The notes under the pieces are model-generated. The model did no database searches and was not told the origin of the DNA. It saw nothing but the letters and a program-made list of their open reading frames with translations. Position numbers and translations under genes: made by a program. From an uncultured Methanobrevibacter sp. (lineage in GTDB: Archaea; Methanobacteriota; Methanobacteria; Methanobacteriales; Methanobacteriaceae): a DNA stretch of 19,451 nt. Positions 1 through 7,838 of this stretch are shown piece after piece. Position 1 is the first letter of the stretch. Each line of letters starts with the position of its first letter. Location of the stretch: NCBI GenBank assembly GCA_905235495.1, contig CAJOMK010000067.1, positions 1 through 19,451 on the forward strand, given 5' to 3'.

Positions 1-935
1 TCTCTAACATTTTCATTGCTATTGATTTTTTCAATGAAACTGTCCTCTTCACTTTCATCCATAACTCCAATTGTTCTTGAAACTGGAGTTTTGATTCCAT
101 GGAAATGATATTCTATATTCTCAAGATGGCAATTGTATTTTCTAAGAATTTCCATTTCCTTTCCAATGTAATCCACACCATGTTTTTCGGTGATATGGAC
201 TAAATTAGGTTCTACAGCTGCGAAGTAGATGTCAGTTCCACCACTTGCTTCAGGGGAAATTACCTTATTTGCACCTGCATGCTTTAATCTGTTAACGTTT
301 TCCTTTTTGCTTGCCCTTGAAACAATCCATGCATCATTATACAATTCCCTTGTTGTAAGGACAATGAATAAGTTATCAACATCACTTCCAGTTGTTATAA
401 TCATTCCTAAAGATTTGTCAATATTGATCTTTTTAAGGGTTTTGTCCTCTGTTGCATTTGCATGAAGTGCAATTACATTGCCATTATCTTCAATGTCATC
501 TAATTTTTCTTCCTCTTTTTCGATGATAATTACTTTTTGGTTTCTTTTTATTAATTCTTCGTAAACTGCGGCACCTACTCTTCCAAAACCGCATAAGATA
601 TAATGATTTTCCATTTCAGCTAATTTTCTTTCCATAATTCTTCCACTCCTAATGTCATGTAGGTTTTCTGTAACTGAACTAATGATGAATGTAACAATAT
701 AGGCCAAGAGCCCTACTCCAGATAGGGCCAGTGTCACACTAAAAATCTTTTGCAATGGAGTTATAGGTATAATATCTCCATATCCTACTGTAGCAATGGT
801 TATTATAGTGTAATATATTGAATCGAATATGTTCAGATTCATGATAAAAATGGATCCTAAAATCCCATATAATATGATAATAACAATTACGAGGACGGCA
901 AAAATTCCTGTTTTGTCTTTTTTTATATAATTCAA
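1..935 (-). CDS. K+ channel with TrkA-N (RCK) domain, partial at left edge
   Basis: This is a two-transmembrane potassium channel fused to a cytoplasmic regulatory RCK/TrkA-N domain. About 311 codons are visible and the 3' end lies beyond the window. A first membrane helix (residues about 11-31) is followed by a pore loop with the K+ selectivity filter TVGYGD (49-54), a second helix (about 65-86), and a Rossmann nucleotide-binding motif GFGRVG (116-121) that starts the RCK domain. Known relatives (MthK type) gate K+ flux in response to ligands such as Ca2+ or nucleotides. The start is inferred to be TTG at 935, because an in-frame TAA lies four codons upstream and no ATG precedes the first helix. 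A GAGGA sequence lies about 12 bases before it. The gene is transcribed divergently from nnr. The family is clear; the ligand is not. Confidence 0.9.
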   Translation of the reverse strand, partial: MNYIKKDKTGIFAVLVIVIIILYGILGSIFIMNLNIFDSIYYTIITIATVGYGDIIPITPLQKIFSVTLALSGVGLLAYIVTFIISSVTENLHDIRSGRIMERKLAEMENHYILCGFGRVGAAVYEELIKRNQKVIIIEKEEEKLDDIEDNGNVIALHANATEDKTLKKINIDKSLGMIITTGSDVDNLFIVLTTRELYNDAWIVSRASKKENVNRLKHAGANKVISPEASGGTDIYFAAVEPNLVHITEKHGVDYIGKEMEILRKYNCHLENIEYHFHGIKTPVSRTIGVMDESEEDSFIEKINSNENVR

Positions 936-1053
936 TATTTCATTTTATTCCTCATTTTGTGTAAAATTCTCGTATTTTTTTGATAATTTTAATTTTTTAT
1001 AAAATTTTCAATATATTTTCTCTTTTTGTTGTCCTTATATTTAATTATTAGTA

Positions 1054-1072
1054 TGATTATATAATATAATGT
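1054..1072 (+). promoter_or_regulatory. Candidate TATA box for nnr
   Basis: Within the 217-base divergent spacer between the K+ channel gene and nnr, the stretch GATTATATAATATAATG matches an archaeal TATA element. It would place a transcription start about 55-60 bases before the nnr ATG. A second A/T-only candidate for the opposite strand lies near 991-1008. This is pattern matching in very AT-rich DNA, so confidence is limited. Confidence 0.35.
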
Positions 1073-1152
1073 TTACTATTAATTTTTATTCATTTTTAAG
1101 AATTCATATTTTTAAAAATTGTCATTTCAATAATTAATTCGAAGGTGTAATA

Positions 1153-2724
1153 ATGGATCCAATAGATATGATGACAACAGATTATAATTGTGAGTATTTA
1201 GGGCTTTCTCGCTTGTGCTTGATGGAGAATGCTGGAAAATCATTATCAGATGAGGTAGCAACCCTTTCAACTTTTAAGTTTTCAAGACCTGTAAAAATAT
1301 TGATATTCACTGGTTCTGGTGGAAACGGTGGAGATGGCTTTGTAGCTGCAAGACATTTGTTGAATAGAGGTTTTGAAGTTGAAGTTTACTGCTTGAATAC
1401 ATTAGATGAAATCAAGTCTGATGATGCATTGGTAAACCTTGAGATTTTGAGGAATATGGAACCAAGAGTCTCACGTTTGTCTGTTGATTTCATTAAGGAT
1501 TCATCTTATTTAGATAGGATAGATTTGGACAAAAATAGTGAGTATATTGTTCTTGATTGCCTTCTTGGAACTGGAATCAAAGGAAAACTTAGAACAAAGG
1601 TTAGAAAAACTGTAGAATTGATAAATGAGATTAATGGTTTGAAAGTGGCAGTGGATGCTCCTTCAGGTTTGGATCCATTAACTGGAGATATATCAGACAT
1701 TGCTGTTGAAGCGGATTATACCGTTAGTTTTCATAAAATCAAGACTGGTGTCAAATTAGCAGGTGAGGAAAAGACAGGTGGAGTAATCACCTGTGATATT
1801 GGAATTCCAATTGAAGCAGAATTATTTGTTGAAGGTGGAGATTTATTAAGATTAAAGAATAGAAAAAATGATTCTCATAAAGGAAATAACGGTAAAGTCT
1901 TGATTGTTGGAGGAAGCAAGGATTATTATGGTGCACCTGCAATTTCAGCTAAGGCAGCTATTGCAACAGGAGTTGACTTAACATACATTTACACTCCAAA
2001 GAATGCTGTTTTACCTATCAAGTCATTTTCTGAAGACTTTATTGTCCAAGAAGCAAAAGGAGATTACTTGTCACTTGAAGATTTGGATGATATTTTGGAA
2101 CTTGCATCCAAGGTTGATGCAGTATTATTAGGACCAGGTTCAAGTCAAATGGAAGAGACAGGCAAGTTATTCAATGTACTTGCAATGAAAATCGATAAGC
2201 CATTGGTATTGGATGCAGATGCATTAAAACTTGTTGATTTAAGTCTTGTTTCCAAAAAAGAGGATTTGATAGTAACACCTCATTTATCTGAATTCAAGTC
2301 ATTCTTTAAAAATGTTCCAAAAGAGGATTCGGATAACTTGGAGAAATTTGCTAAATTGGACGATAAGGAGAATTTGGACTTTAGAAAAGTCAACGATAAG
2401 ATTGATGCCATTCATAAGATTGCTAAAAGCATTAACGGTTCTGTTATTTTGAAAGGAAAATATGATTTCATATTTAATGGAAATAGATTGAAGATTAATA
2501 GAACAGGCAATCCTGGTATGACTGTTGGTGGAACAGGAGATGCATTGGCAGGAATTTGCCTTAGCTTATTGTCCCAAGGATTAAACAGTTTTGATGCAGC
2601 ATTGATTGCCCCCTATCTTAATGGAAAAGCTGGAGATTTGGCTTATGAAGCTCAAGGATATGGATTCGGAGCACAGGATTTGACTCAGTATTTAGGTGCA
2701 GTTATGAGTGGTCTAATGGAATAA
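1153..2724 (+). CDS. nnr: Bifunctional NAD(P)H-hydrate epimerase / ADP-dependent NAD(P)H-hydrate dehydratase
   Basis: This repair enzyme restores damaged NADH and NADPH hydrates in the cytoplasm: the N-terminal YjeF_N domain epimerises the R and S forms and the C-terminal ribokinase-like domain dehydrates S-NAD(P)HX using ADP. In the 523 residues the epimerase shows the loop GSGGNGGDG (54-62), LGTGIKG (137-143) and VDAPSGLDP (166-174). The dehydratase starts near 245 with GKVLIVGGS and shows GPGSS (326-330), DADAL (353-357), TPHLSEF (374-380) and the nucleotide-binding motif GNPGMTVGGTGDALAG (451-466), whose Asp462 is the expected catalytic base. Residues about 386-415 form a charged insertion. 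The ATG is preceded by GAAGGTG. Length and domain order match the fused form common in archaea and bacteria. The gene probably has its own promoter. Confidence 0.95.
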   Translation: MDPIDMMTTDYNCEYLGLSRLCLMENAGKSLSDEVATLSTFKFSRPVKILIFTGSGGNGGDGFVAARHLLNRGFEVEVYCLNTLDEIKSDDALVNLEILRNMEPRVSRLSVDFIKDSSYLDRIDLDKNSEYIVLDCLLGTGIKGKLRTKVRKTVELINEINGLKVAVDAPSGLDPLTGDISDIAVEADYTVSFHKIKTGVKLAGEEKTGGVITCDIGIPIEAELFVEGGDLLRLKNRKNDSHKGNNGKVLIVGGSKDYYGAPAISAKAAIATGVDLTYIYTPKNAVLPIKSFSEDFIVQEAKGDYLSLEDLDDILELASKVDAVLLGPGSSQMEETGKLFNVLAMKIDKPLVLDADALKLVDLSLVSKKEDLIVTPHLSEFKSFFKNVPKEDSDNLEKFAKLDDKENLDFRKVNDKIDAIHKIAKSINGSVILKGKYDFIFNGNRLKINRTGNPGMTVGGTGDALAGICLSLLSQGLNSFDAALIAPYLNGKAGDLAYEAQGYGFGAQDLTQYLGAVMSGLME

Positions 2725-2754
2725 ATGATTTAATATGATTAATTTTTTCATTAA

Positions 2755-2767
2755 TTTTTTTTTTTTT
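2755..2767 (+). terminator. T13 tract between nnr and sfsA
   Basis: A run of 13 T lies 30 bases after the nnr stop and directly before the sfsA ribosome binding site GGGAGTGA (2768-2775). Oligo-T tracts terminate archaeal RNA polymerase, so this may end or attenuate the nnr transcript. No strong hairpin precedes it. Confidence 0.4.
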
Positions 2768-2780
2768 GGGAGTGATTTAA

Positions 2781-3487
2781 TTGACTGATTTAGTAAAAGC
2801 TATTTTTAGAAACAGAGCCAATAGATTCATTGCAGAAGTGGAAATAGATGGTGAAATAGTAAAAGCCCATTTGCCTAATACAGGGAGATGCAAAGAGCTA
2901 TTGATTGATGGCACAATTGTTTACCTTAAGCCAAGTGACAATCCAAATAGGAAAACAAAGTATTCTCTCTATCTAATCGAGAACAATGGTGCACTTGTTG
3001 CCATGTATTCACAAGAAGCCAGCAAGATTGTCATTGATGCCATTTTGAATAAAAAAGTTAAGGAACTATCTGGATATGATATTGTAGAGTCTGAAAAGAC
3101 AATAGGCAATTCAAGAATTGACATTTATTTGGCTAATTTAGACAGTAATAAGGATCCAATCGATGAAACATATGCTGAAGTAAAATCAGTCACTTTAATC
3201 AAGGATGGAATTGCACAGTTTCCAGATGCTCCTACTGAAAGGGGCAGAAAACATTTGGAAGAGCTTATTTCACTTAAAAAAGAGGGGATCCGTTCAATTG
3301 TATTTTTCCTAATCGAACATCCGAATGGAAACAGTTTCAGGCCTAATTGGGAAAATGATTCAGAATTCTCACAAACTTTGAATAATGCATACAATGAAGT
3401 GTGGAAATTCTTGTCTATAAAACTGAAAACACCTTGGAAAATATTGAATTGGTTGGAAACTCACTTGATTTTAGTTTAGAAAAGTAA
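2781..3487 (+). CDS. sfsA: SfsA family DNA-binding/nuclease-like protein, frameshifted near the 3' end
   Basis: SfsA (sugar fermentation stimulation protein) proteins have an N-terminal OB-like fold and a PD-(D/E)XK nuclease-like core; their physiological role is unclear. The N-terminal part shows HLPNTGRCKELL (30-41), the core shows SRID (111-114) and EVKSVTL (133-139) with Asp114, Glu133 and Lys135 as the likely catalytic set, and FPDAPTERGRKHLEEL follows (147-162). The start is TTG at 2781 after a strong GGGAGTGA site. The uninterrupted frame runs to a TAG at 3477-3479, but its last 25 or so codons are atypical. From about 3398 another frame reads VEILVYKTENTLENIELVG and then NSLDFSLEK, ending at TAA 3485-3487, which fits the normal SfsA C-terminus. 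One base appears to be missing around 3395-3401; with it restored the protein would be 235 residues. Confidence 0.88.
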
Positions 3488-3606
3488 TCAATATTTAAGA
3501 TATTTTTTATTCAAATACTTAAACAATATAAAGTATCTCTTTTCTTTTAAAAACAACTTATTTTATTTAAATTTTAAAAATAACGAAAAATAGGTTTAAA
3601 AAAGGT

Positions 3607-3687
3607 GAGAATAATATGCAAAGGTTTAATTTTTAAAAAAAAACATATGTAAAGGGGGTGATATGTAATTGAATGCATATTATTCTC
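3607..3687. repeat. 14-bp perfect inverted repeat flanking a 53-base spacer
   Basis: GAGAATAATATGCA at 3607-3620 is the exact reverse complement of TGCATATTATTCTC at 3674-3687. The spacer contains a six-codon reading frame (ATG at 3616 to TAA, MQRFNF) preceded by AAAGGTGAG, and a strong AGGGGGTGAT site followed directly by ATG TAA. The arms could pair in RNA and hide or expose these sites. It could be a leader-type regulator, a small RNA or a remnant of a small mobile element; there is no clear target-site duplication. Confidence 0.55.
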
Positions 3688-3884
3688 GGATTATTATATA
3701 TTTTTCCATATTTATAAAGTTTTTGTATATTTGTTGAATTTCAATTGTTTAATATTAATTGAAAATTTTATAGATTATACATTATTTTGCTAATTTATTA
3801 AATTTATTTTAATTATCTGAATAAATGGTTTATTTTTGTTTATAGATAAAAATCATTGCTTTAATTTGTTAAGTTTTAAAAAAA

Positions 3885-3949
3885 TAATAAAAAAGAATAA
3901 AAGAATAATAAAAAAATAATTCAAAAGAAATAAAAATAGAAAAAATTAA
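3885..3949 (-). terminator. T-rich terminator region of argG
   Basis: Immediately after the argG stop, the minus-strand transcript would contain several U4-U7 runs separated by short A/G interruptions over about 60 bases. Such U-rich stretches are typical intrinsic terminators in methanogens. No strong hairpin is evident. Confidence 0.45.
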
Positions 3950-5125
3950 TTATCTATTTAATTTTTGATAGTTAGTAGCTTGAATACCGTGGTACTTAAT
4001 CATACCTTCAACTTCTCTTTGGTCAGTTTCCTTGTCTTCAAAGGTAATCTGTTCAATGTTGTGTAAACTGAAAGGTGATTCTCTGCTAATTACTTGCATT
4101 GAACCTTTGAATAGTTTCATAACAACTTTTCCGCTAACTCTTCTTTGCATATGGTCTATAGCTTGATTGATGTCTTCTCTTAAAGGCTCTTGCCATAATG
4201 CTTCATATACAAGGTCAGCATATAATGTGCTCATATATTCTGCAAATCTTAATTCACCTACAGTTAAAACTAATGGTTCTAATGCTCTATGAGCAGCAAT
4301 CAATAATTTAGCACCTGGAACTTCATAAATTTCTCTGCTTTTAAGACCGATCATTCTGTTTTCAATGATGTCAACTCTTCCTACACCGTTTTCACCAGCA
4401 ATTTCATTTGCTTTGGTTATTAAGTCTACAAGTCCCATCATTTCTCCATCAATAGCTATTGGAACACCTTCTTCAAATTCAATAGTTACTTTAGTAGGAG
4501 TGTCTTTTGCATCTGCTACAGATTTAGTCCATTCATAAATGTCTTCTGGAGGTTCATTTACAGGGTCTTCAAGTACATCCCCTTCAATAGCTCTTCCCCA
4601 AAGGTTTTCATCGATACTGTAAATTTTGTCATATGCCAAATCAAGACCATGTTCCTTTACATAAGCAACTTCTTCAGTTCTTGTTAAGTTTTTTTCTCTA
4701 ATTGGAGCAATGATTTTAAAGTCAGACATTGATCTGATGATTGCCTCGAATCTGAATTGGTCATTTCCTTTACCAGTACATCCATGTGCAATTGCAGTTG
4801 CCCCTTCCTTTTCTGCAATTTCAATGATTTTCATTGCAATTAAAGGTCTTGCAAGTGCAGTGCTTAATGGGTAACCTTCATATTCTGCATTTGCTTTAAT
4901 TCCTCTTGCAATGTATTCATTTGCAAATTCATCTTTAGCATCAATGATGTAATGTTTTCCACTATTGATTCTATCTGCAGAATTTTGAGATTTCTCTAAG
5001 TCTTCTGGTGGTTGACCAACATCAACACATGCAGTAATTACTTCGTAATTGTATTCCTCTTCCAATAATTTAACACATACAGTAGTGTCTAATCCTCCAC
5101 TAAATGCAAGAACAACTTTTTCCAT
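3950..5125 (-). CDS. argG: Argininosuccinate synthase
   Basis: This cytoplasmic enzyme condenses citrulline and aspartate using ATP to give argininosuccinate, the penultimate step of arginine synthesis. The 391 residues are close to the usual 395-400. The N-terminal ATP pyrophosphatase P-loop SGGLDTT lies at residues 9-15. Other family hallmarks include HGCTGKGNDQFRFE, APIREKNLTR, the ENLWGRAIEGDVLEDP segment and, near the C-terminus, SPFSLHN. The ATG at 5125 is preceded on the minus strand by AAGTGAT. The gene stands alone, is transcribed opposite to both neighbours, and shares a 220-base divergent spacer with the M14 deacylase gene. No argH lies in this window. Confidence 0.97.
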   Translation of the reverse strand: MEKVVLAFSGGLDTTVCVKLLEEEYNYEVITACVDVGQPPEDLEKSQNSADRINSGKHYIIDAKDEFANEYIARGIKANAEYEGYPLSTALARPLIAMKIIEIAEKEGATAIAHGCTGKGNDQFRFEAIIRSMSDFKIIAPIREKNLTRTEEVAYVKEHGLDLAYDKIYSIDENLWGRAIEGDVLEDPVNEPPEDIYEWTKSVADAKDTPTKVTIEFEEGVPIAIDGEMMGLVDLITKANEIAGENGVGRVDIIENRMIGLKSREIYEVPGAKLLIAAHRALEPLVLTVGELRFAEYMSTLYADLVYEALWQEPLREDINQAIDHMQRRVSGKVVMKLFKGSMQVISRESPFSLHNIEQITFEDKETDQREVEGMIKYHGIQATNYQKLNR

Positions 5126-5346
5126 ATTATCACTTAATATTATTTAATAATTGTTAATTCTTTATAAGAATTTTAGTTAAAAATCTTTTAATTAATATAA
5201 CATTTTAATTTATGTTTTTTATAATATATAATTTTAAGTTTAAATAAAATAAAGAATAAATTAATTACTGTAAACTTTTTATAGCTTTTAGTACAAGTTT
5301 TTTCTAAGTTAAAAACTTTAAATTCTATTTTTTAAATGGTGATTTG
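5126..5346. promoter_or_regulatory. Divergent promoter region, argG / M14 deacylase
   Basis: This AT-rich spacer must carry promoters for both flanking genes. ATAATATATAATT near 5220-5233 is nearly symmetric and could act as a TATA box for either strand, and a second candidate TTTTTATAG lies near 5276-5284 for the plus-strand gene. The similar strings AGTTAAAAATCTTT (about 5174) and AGTTAAAAACTTTAA (about 5308) recur in this spacer. No known arginine-regulator operator was recognised. Confidence 0.35.
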
Positions 5347-6087
5347 ATGGATGATTTAAATAAGAATAATCTGGAATTGGAAATTATTTCTAAAGAAAGC
5401 GGAGGCTTTATCTCTGCAAACAGAAATATTTTCAACAACATTGAATTATCTGATAATTCTAAATTCATTTTAAATCAATCCATAAAGGGAACTCCTATGA
5501 TTAGGATAGGGGATGCCTCTCCTCATCTGATGCTTGTTGCAGGAGTTCATGGAAATGAATTGGCACCTCAAATAGCCGCTTTAAAATTAATTGACAATAT
5601 CTTTGATTTGGACTTGAATGGAACTCTTTACATTATTCCATTTGCTTCCCCAAAAAGCACAATGGATAATTCAAGATACTTTGATGGAACTGACTTAAAC
5701 AGATCCACTCATTTTCCTAATTCAATTACAAACATTATCTTAAAGAAGGCAAAGGAATTGAATGTTTCAGCTATTGGTGATTTCCATTCATCTGCACCTA
5801 ATTCAAACCCTGGTAAGGAAGGGGTATTCTGCACTCAAAAGCCATGTGATGCAAGCTTTTTCATTGCAGATTATATTTCTAAAAAGGTAGGTTCTGAAAT
5901 GATAATCTATCCTGTAGCAGGAATTCCATTTAAGGGTGCTTTGGAGGATGAGGCAAACTTGTCACAAATTCCTTCTGTAACTTGTGAAGTCTTGTCAGCT
6001 ATTGGATATGCAAATGAAAAGATATGCGAAAGATCCTATTTGCAGATGATTGCATTTTTAGAGTATTTTGGTGTAATTGATAAATGA
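5347..6087 (+). CDS. Succinylglutamate desuccinylase/aspartoacylase-type zinc hydrolase (M14 family)
   Basis: This protein belongs to the AstE/AspA branch of zinc carboxypeptidase-like deacylases, which cleave N-acyl amino acids or related amides. It shows the metal motif HGNE at 68-71 (His and Glu zinc ligands), DLNR at 116-119 for substrate binding, and GDFHSS at 145-150, which supplies the third zinc ligand His147. A C-terminal Glu in SVTCEV (about 214) may be the catalytic base. A TTG lies one codon upstream (5344), but ATG 5347 after GGTGAT is preferred. The 246 residues are shorter than bacterial AstE (about 320), like other archaeal members. The substrate is unknown. The neighbouring argG is suggestive of amino acid metabolism, but the two genes are divergent, so this is weak evidence. 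Confidence 0.8.
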   Translation: MDDLNKNNLELEIISKESGGFISANRNIFNNIELSDNSKFILNQSIKGTPMIRIGDASPHLMLVAGVHGNELAPQIAALKLIDNIFDLDLNGTLYIIPFASPKSTMDNSRYFDGTDLNRSTHFPNSITNIILKKAKELNVSAIGDFHSSAPNSNPGKEGVFCTQKPCDASFFIADYISKKVGSEMIIYPVAGIPFKGALEDEANLSQIPSVTCEVLSAIGYANEKICERSYLQMIAFLEYFGVIDK

Positions 6088-6143
6088 ATAATTCTGCTTA
6101 TTGATTAAAAAAATATTATTCTTGATTAAATTTAAGTCTTCAA

Positions 6144-6174
6144 TAATCTATTCTCTTAAGTAATCTATTCTCTT
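6144..6174. repeat. Short tandem repeat, 17-base period
   Basis: TAATCTATTCTCTT occurs at 6144-6157 and again at 6161-6174, with CTTCAATAAT also repeated on both sides. It lies in the 290-base gap between the M14 gene and the DUF457 gene, which otherwise shows only AT-rich sequence. It may be slippage; no function can be assigned. Confidence 0.5.
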
Positions 6175-6344
6175 CAATAATTTGACCTCTTTTTTAAATA
6201 TTAAACTATAACTAATTATTACTTCTCAAATGCTCTCATTTAATTTATATCTACTTAAAATCAGATATTTATTTGAACATGCTTGTTTGGAGTGTTTATA
6301 ATAAGTGTGTTAATCTAAATAGGATGTGTTAGTATTTCCTCTGC

Positions 6345-7055
6345 CATACGATATTTGCATTTGTTCTTTCTCTATTAATGTTTTATAATCCTTTGGCTAT
6401 TGCATTAGCGGTAATCTCAGCAGATATTCCAGACTTTGACCACGAGTTCAAAAGAAATCATGTACTTACCATGATTGCTCTTGGAGCTGTGATGGCAGTG
6501 TTCCTATATTTTATGGGATTACCATATTACTTAGGTTTGGTGATTATTTTTTTAGGAGGCATATTCTTGCTTTCTAGCCATAGGGGATTTACTCATTCTA
6601 TTTTAGGAGTACTTATCCTAACTATTTTTGTCTCATTATTTCTGTTCTTTGGAATTGGATTATCCTCCTATGATTTGGATTTCACCAACCCATTCAATCT
6701 TATGATACTCTTGATGGTTATCATTTCATTGGGATTATTGTTTCTCAATAAAAGGTTATATCCAGTATTTTTGATAGCTATTGCTTTATTGCTCATTTCC
6801 ATTAATATGGGTTTCATTTCTCCTTTAAAAATCAATCTTACATTGCTTGTATTTTCAGTCTTTTTAGGTTTGTGCAGTCATATAATTTTGGATTCATTCA
6901 CCCCATCAGGAGTGAAGGCATTCAGCCCATTTTCAGATAGGGAATATCATAAGAAATTTGGAATCGCTTTATTCCTAATCTTAAGTCTGATGTTCGTTTT
7001 ATTGTTCCCAAACAAACTCCTGTTTTTCATTGATTTTTTAAGTTCTTTTCACTAA
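6345..7055 (+). CDS. YdjM/DUF457-like membrane-bound metal-dependent hydrolase, 5' end unclear
   Basis: The protein resembles the LexA-regulated YdjM family of membrane proteins, predicted metal-dependent hydrolases of unknown substrate. Visible from the ATG at 6378 are DIPDFDHE (residues 16-23), HRGFTHS (68-74) and SHIILDSFTPSG (167-178), the His/Asp motifs expected to bind metal, among several hydrophobic helices. The ATG at 6378 has no ribosome binding site and would cut off the first helix. The same frame continues upstream to at least 6345 with HTIFAFVLSLL, which looks like the family N-terminus including its first conserved His. That extension has no start codon and meets TAG at 6330-6332. 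The start is therefore broken, misread or non-standard. No operon partner is evident; the ehb operon begins 350 bases downstream. Confidence 0.75.
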   Translation, partial: HTIFAFVLSLLMFYNPLAIALAVISADIPDFDHEFKRNHVLTMIALGAVMAVFLYFMGLPYYLGLVIIFLGGIFLLSSHRGFTHSILGVLILTIFVSLFLFFGIGLSSYDLDFTNPFNLMILLMVIISLGLLFLNKRLYPVFLIAIALLLISINMGFISPLKINLTLLVFSVFLGLCSHIILDSFTPSGVKAFSPFSDREYHKKFGIALFLILSLMFVLLFPNKLLFFIDFLSSFH

Positions 7056-7408
7056 TTTTTATTATTTTTAATCTATTTTGTATTACTAAAATTTATATTA
7101 TGGAATTTTTGATGAATTTTCCATGAAAAATATAAAAAGATTTATAATAAATAATCATGATAAATAATAGTGTTTATAACTATATTATAAAAATGATATT
7201 TTTTGTAATTATATATAATTTACATGGTGTTCTTTTTACAAATTTTATCGAGAGGATTTTGTCATAAGAGTATCATAAATATTTATGATAATTTATCATG
7301 ATTTGTTATGGTCTGCTAATTTTTTTTTAGAAAAAATACTTGCTGATTTCGTATAAATTCTTGACTTATTGTAAATATATAAAACTAAAACATTATGGGG
7401 TTATTTTA
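7056..7408 (+). promoter_or_regulatory. Upstream regulatory region of the ehb operon
   Basis: This 353-base spacer has no gene. It contains a 20-bp palindrome (7271-7290), a pair of 13-base sequences in opposite orientation, AATCATGATAAAT at 7153-7165 and its exact reverse complement at 7291-7303, and a T9 tract at 7320-7328. TATA candidates before ehbA are GTATAAAT (7351-7358) and TAAATATATAAAA (7372-7384). The first would give a leader of about 30 bases that includes the GGGG site of ehbA; the second would give an almost leaderless message. Confidence 0.5.
7271..7290. promoter_or_regulatory. 20-bp perfect palindrome, candidate operator
   Basis: TATCATAAATATTTATGATA reads the same on both strands. 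It lies about 60-100 bases upstream of the candidate ehbA TATA boxes, and the half-site TATCAT recurs right after it (7294-7300 region) and, inverted, near 7153-7161. That arrangement fits a dimeric DNA-binding protein. The regulator is unknown. Confidence 0.5.
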
Positions 7409-7723
7409 ATGTTTTTAAGTAGAATTTATTATGTGATTGCTTATTCAGTGGTTCTTATTTTAGAAATTATCAAATCCACAATAGACATGTCTTTAAGAAT
7501 CTTCAAATCTAAAGGTTTTGAGCCTATTGTGATTGATATTGATACTGAATTGAAAAGACCAATATCCCAAACAATTTTGGCTAACAGTATTACTTTGACT
7601 CCAGGAACCTTATCTGTAGACTTGGATAGTGAAAATCAAGTAATTAAAGTTGCAGTTATTGCTCCAAGGGATGTTAAAGACATTATTCCATTTGAACCTT
7701 ACATAAAGGGAATGCTGGAATAA
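7409..7723 (+). CDS. ehbA: Energy-converting hydrogenase B subunit A (MrpE-like)
   Basis: This is the first subunit of the Ehb complex and a homologue of MrpE/MnhE of Na+/H+ antiporters. The 104 residues have one N-terminal hydrophobic stretch (residues about 4-24) and the MnhE signature LANSITLTPGTLSVDL (57-72), followed by a short cytoplasmic domain. An in-frame ATG 69 bases upstream (7340) is open, but the start at 7409 has a GGGG site 8-12 bases before it and gives the usual MrpE N-terminus. The gene is separated from ehbB by 115 bases, unlike the tightly overlapping genes that follow. It is assigned as ehbA from order and family. Confidence 0.88.
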   Translation: MFLSRIYYVIAYSVVLILEIIKSTIDMSLRIFKSKGFEPIVIDIDTELKRPISQTILANSITLTPGTLSVDLDSENQVIKVAVIAPRDVKDIIPFEPYIKGMLE

Positions 7724-7784
7724 GTTCCTTTTGCGTTAATTTAGGAAAATAAGCGATTTTATAATTTAATTAATTTTGTATCTT

Positions 7785-7838
7785 ATTTGTAATGTTTATA
7801 AATCTGATTTAGATTATTAATCATAGAATGTGATGATA
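7785..7838 (+). promoter_or_regulatory. Possible internal promoter and leader before ehbB
   Basis: The ehbA-ehbB gap is AT-rich and holds a TATA-like GTTTATAAATC near 7793-7803 and the ribosome binding string GTGATG before the ehbB ATG. It may permit transcription of ehbB onward separately from ehbA. This is weak, composition-prone evidence. Confidence 0.25.

Larger units (their letters stand above)
3480..3949. other. Non-coding AT-rich spacer between sfsA and argG
   Basis: No gene of convincing length is present. The first part (to about 3600) is A/T-rich. Around 3600-3690 lies a less AT-rich island with two Shine-Dalgarno-like strings (AAAGGTGAG at 3601-3609 and AAAGGGGGTGAT near 3651-3662) bounded by an inverted repeat, listed separately. 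The part from 3880 to 3949 is almost all A on the plus strand, which gives T-rich RNA after the argG stop codon on the minus strand and probably terminates argG. Confidence 0.6.

Noticed and set aside
229..465. 78-codon plus-strand reading frame
   Set aside because: It lies inside the well-supported minus-strand K+ channel/RCK gene and its product has no recognisable family.
3607..3687. Insertion sequence with terminal inverted repeats
   Set aside because: It is only 81 bases long, with no transposase and no target-site duplication visible. It is kept as an inverted repeat of unknown role.
6324..6332. Read-through of TAG as pyrrolysine in the DUF457 gene
   Set aside because: Pyrrolysine use is not known in Methanobacteriales of this kind, and the site lies at codon 3 of a doubtful start. 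A sequence lesion is more likely.
7340..7408. Earlier ATG for ehbA at 7340
   Set aside because: The added 23 residues do not look like an MrpE N-terminus, the stretch contains the best TATA candidates, and ATG 7409 has a ribosome binding site.
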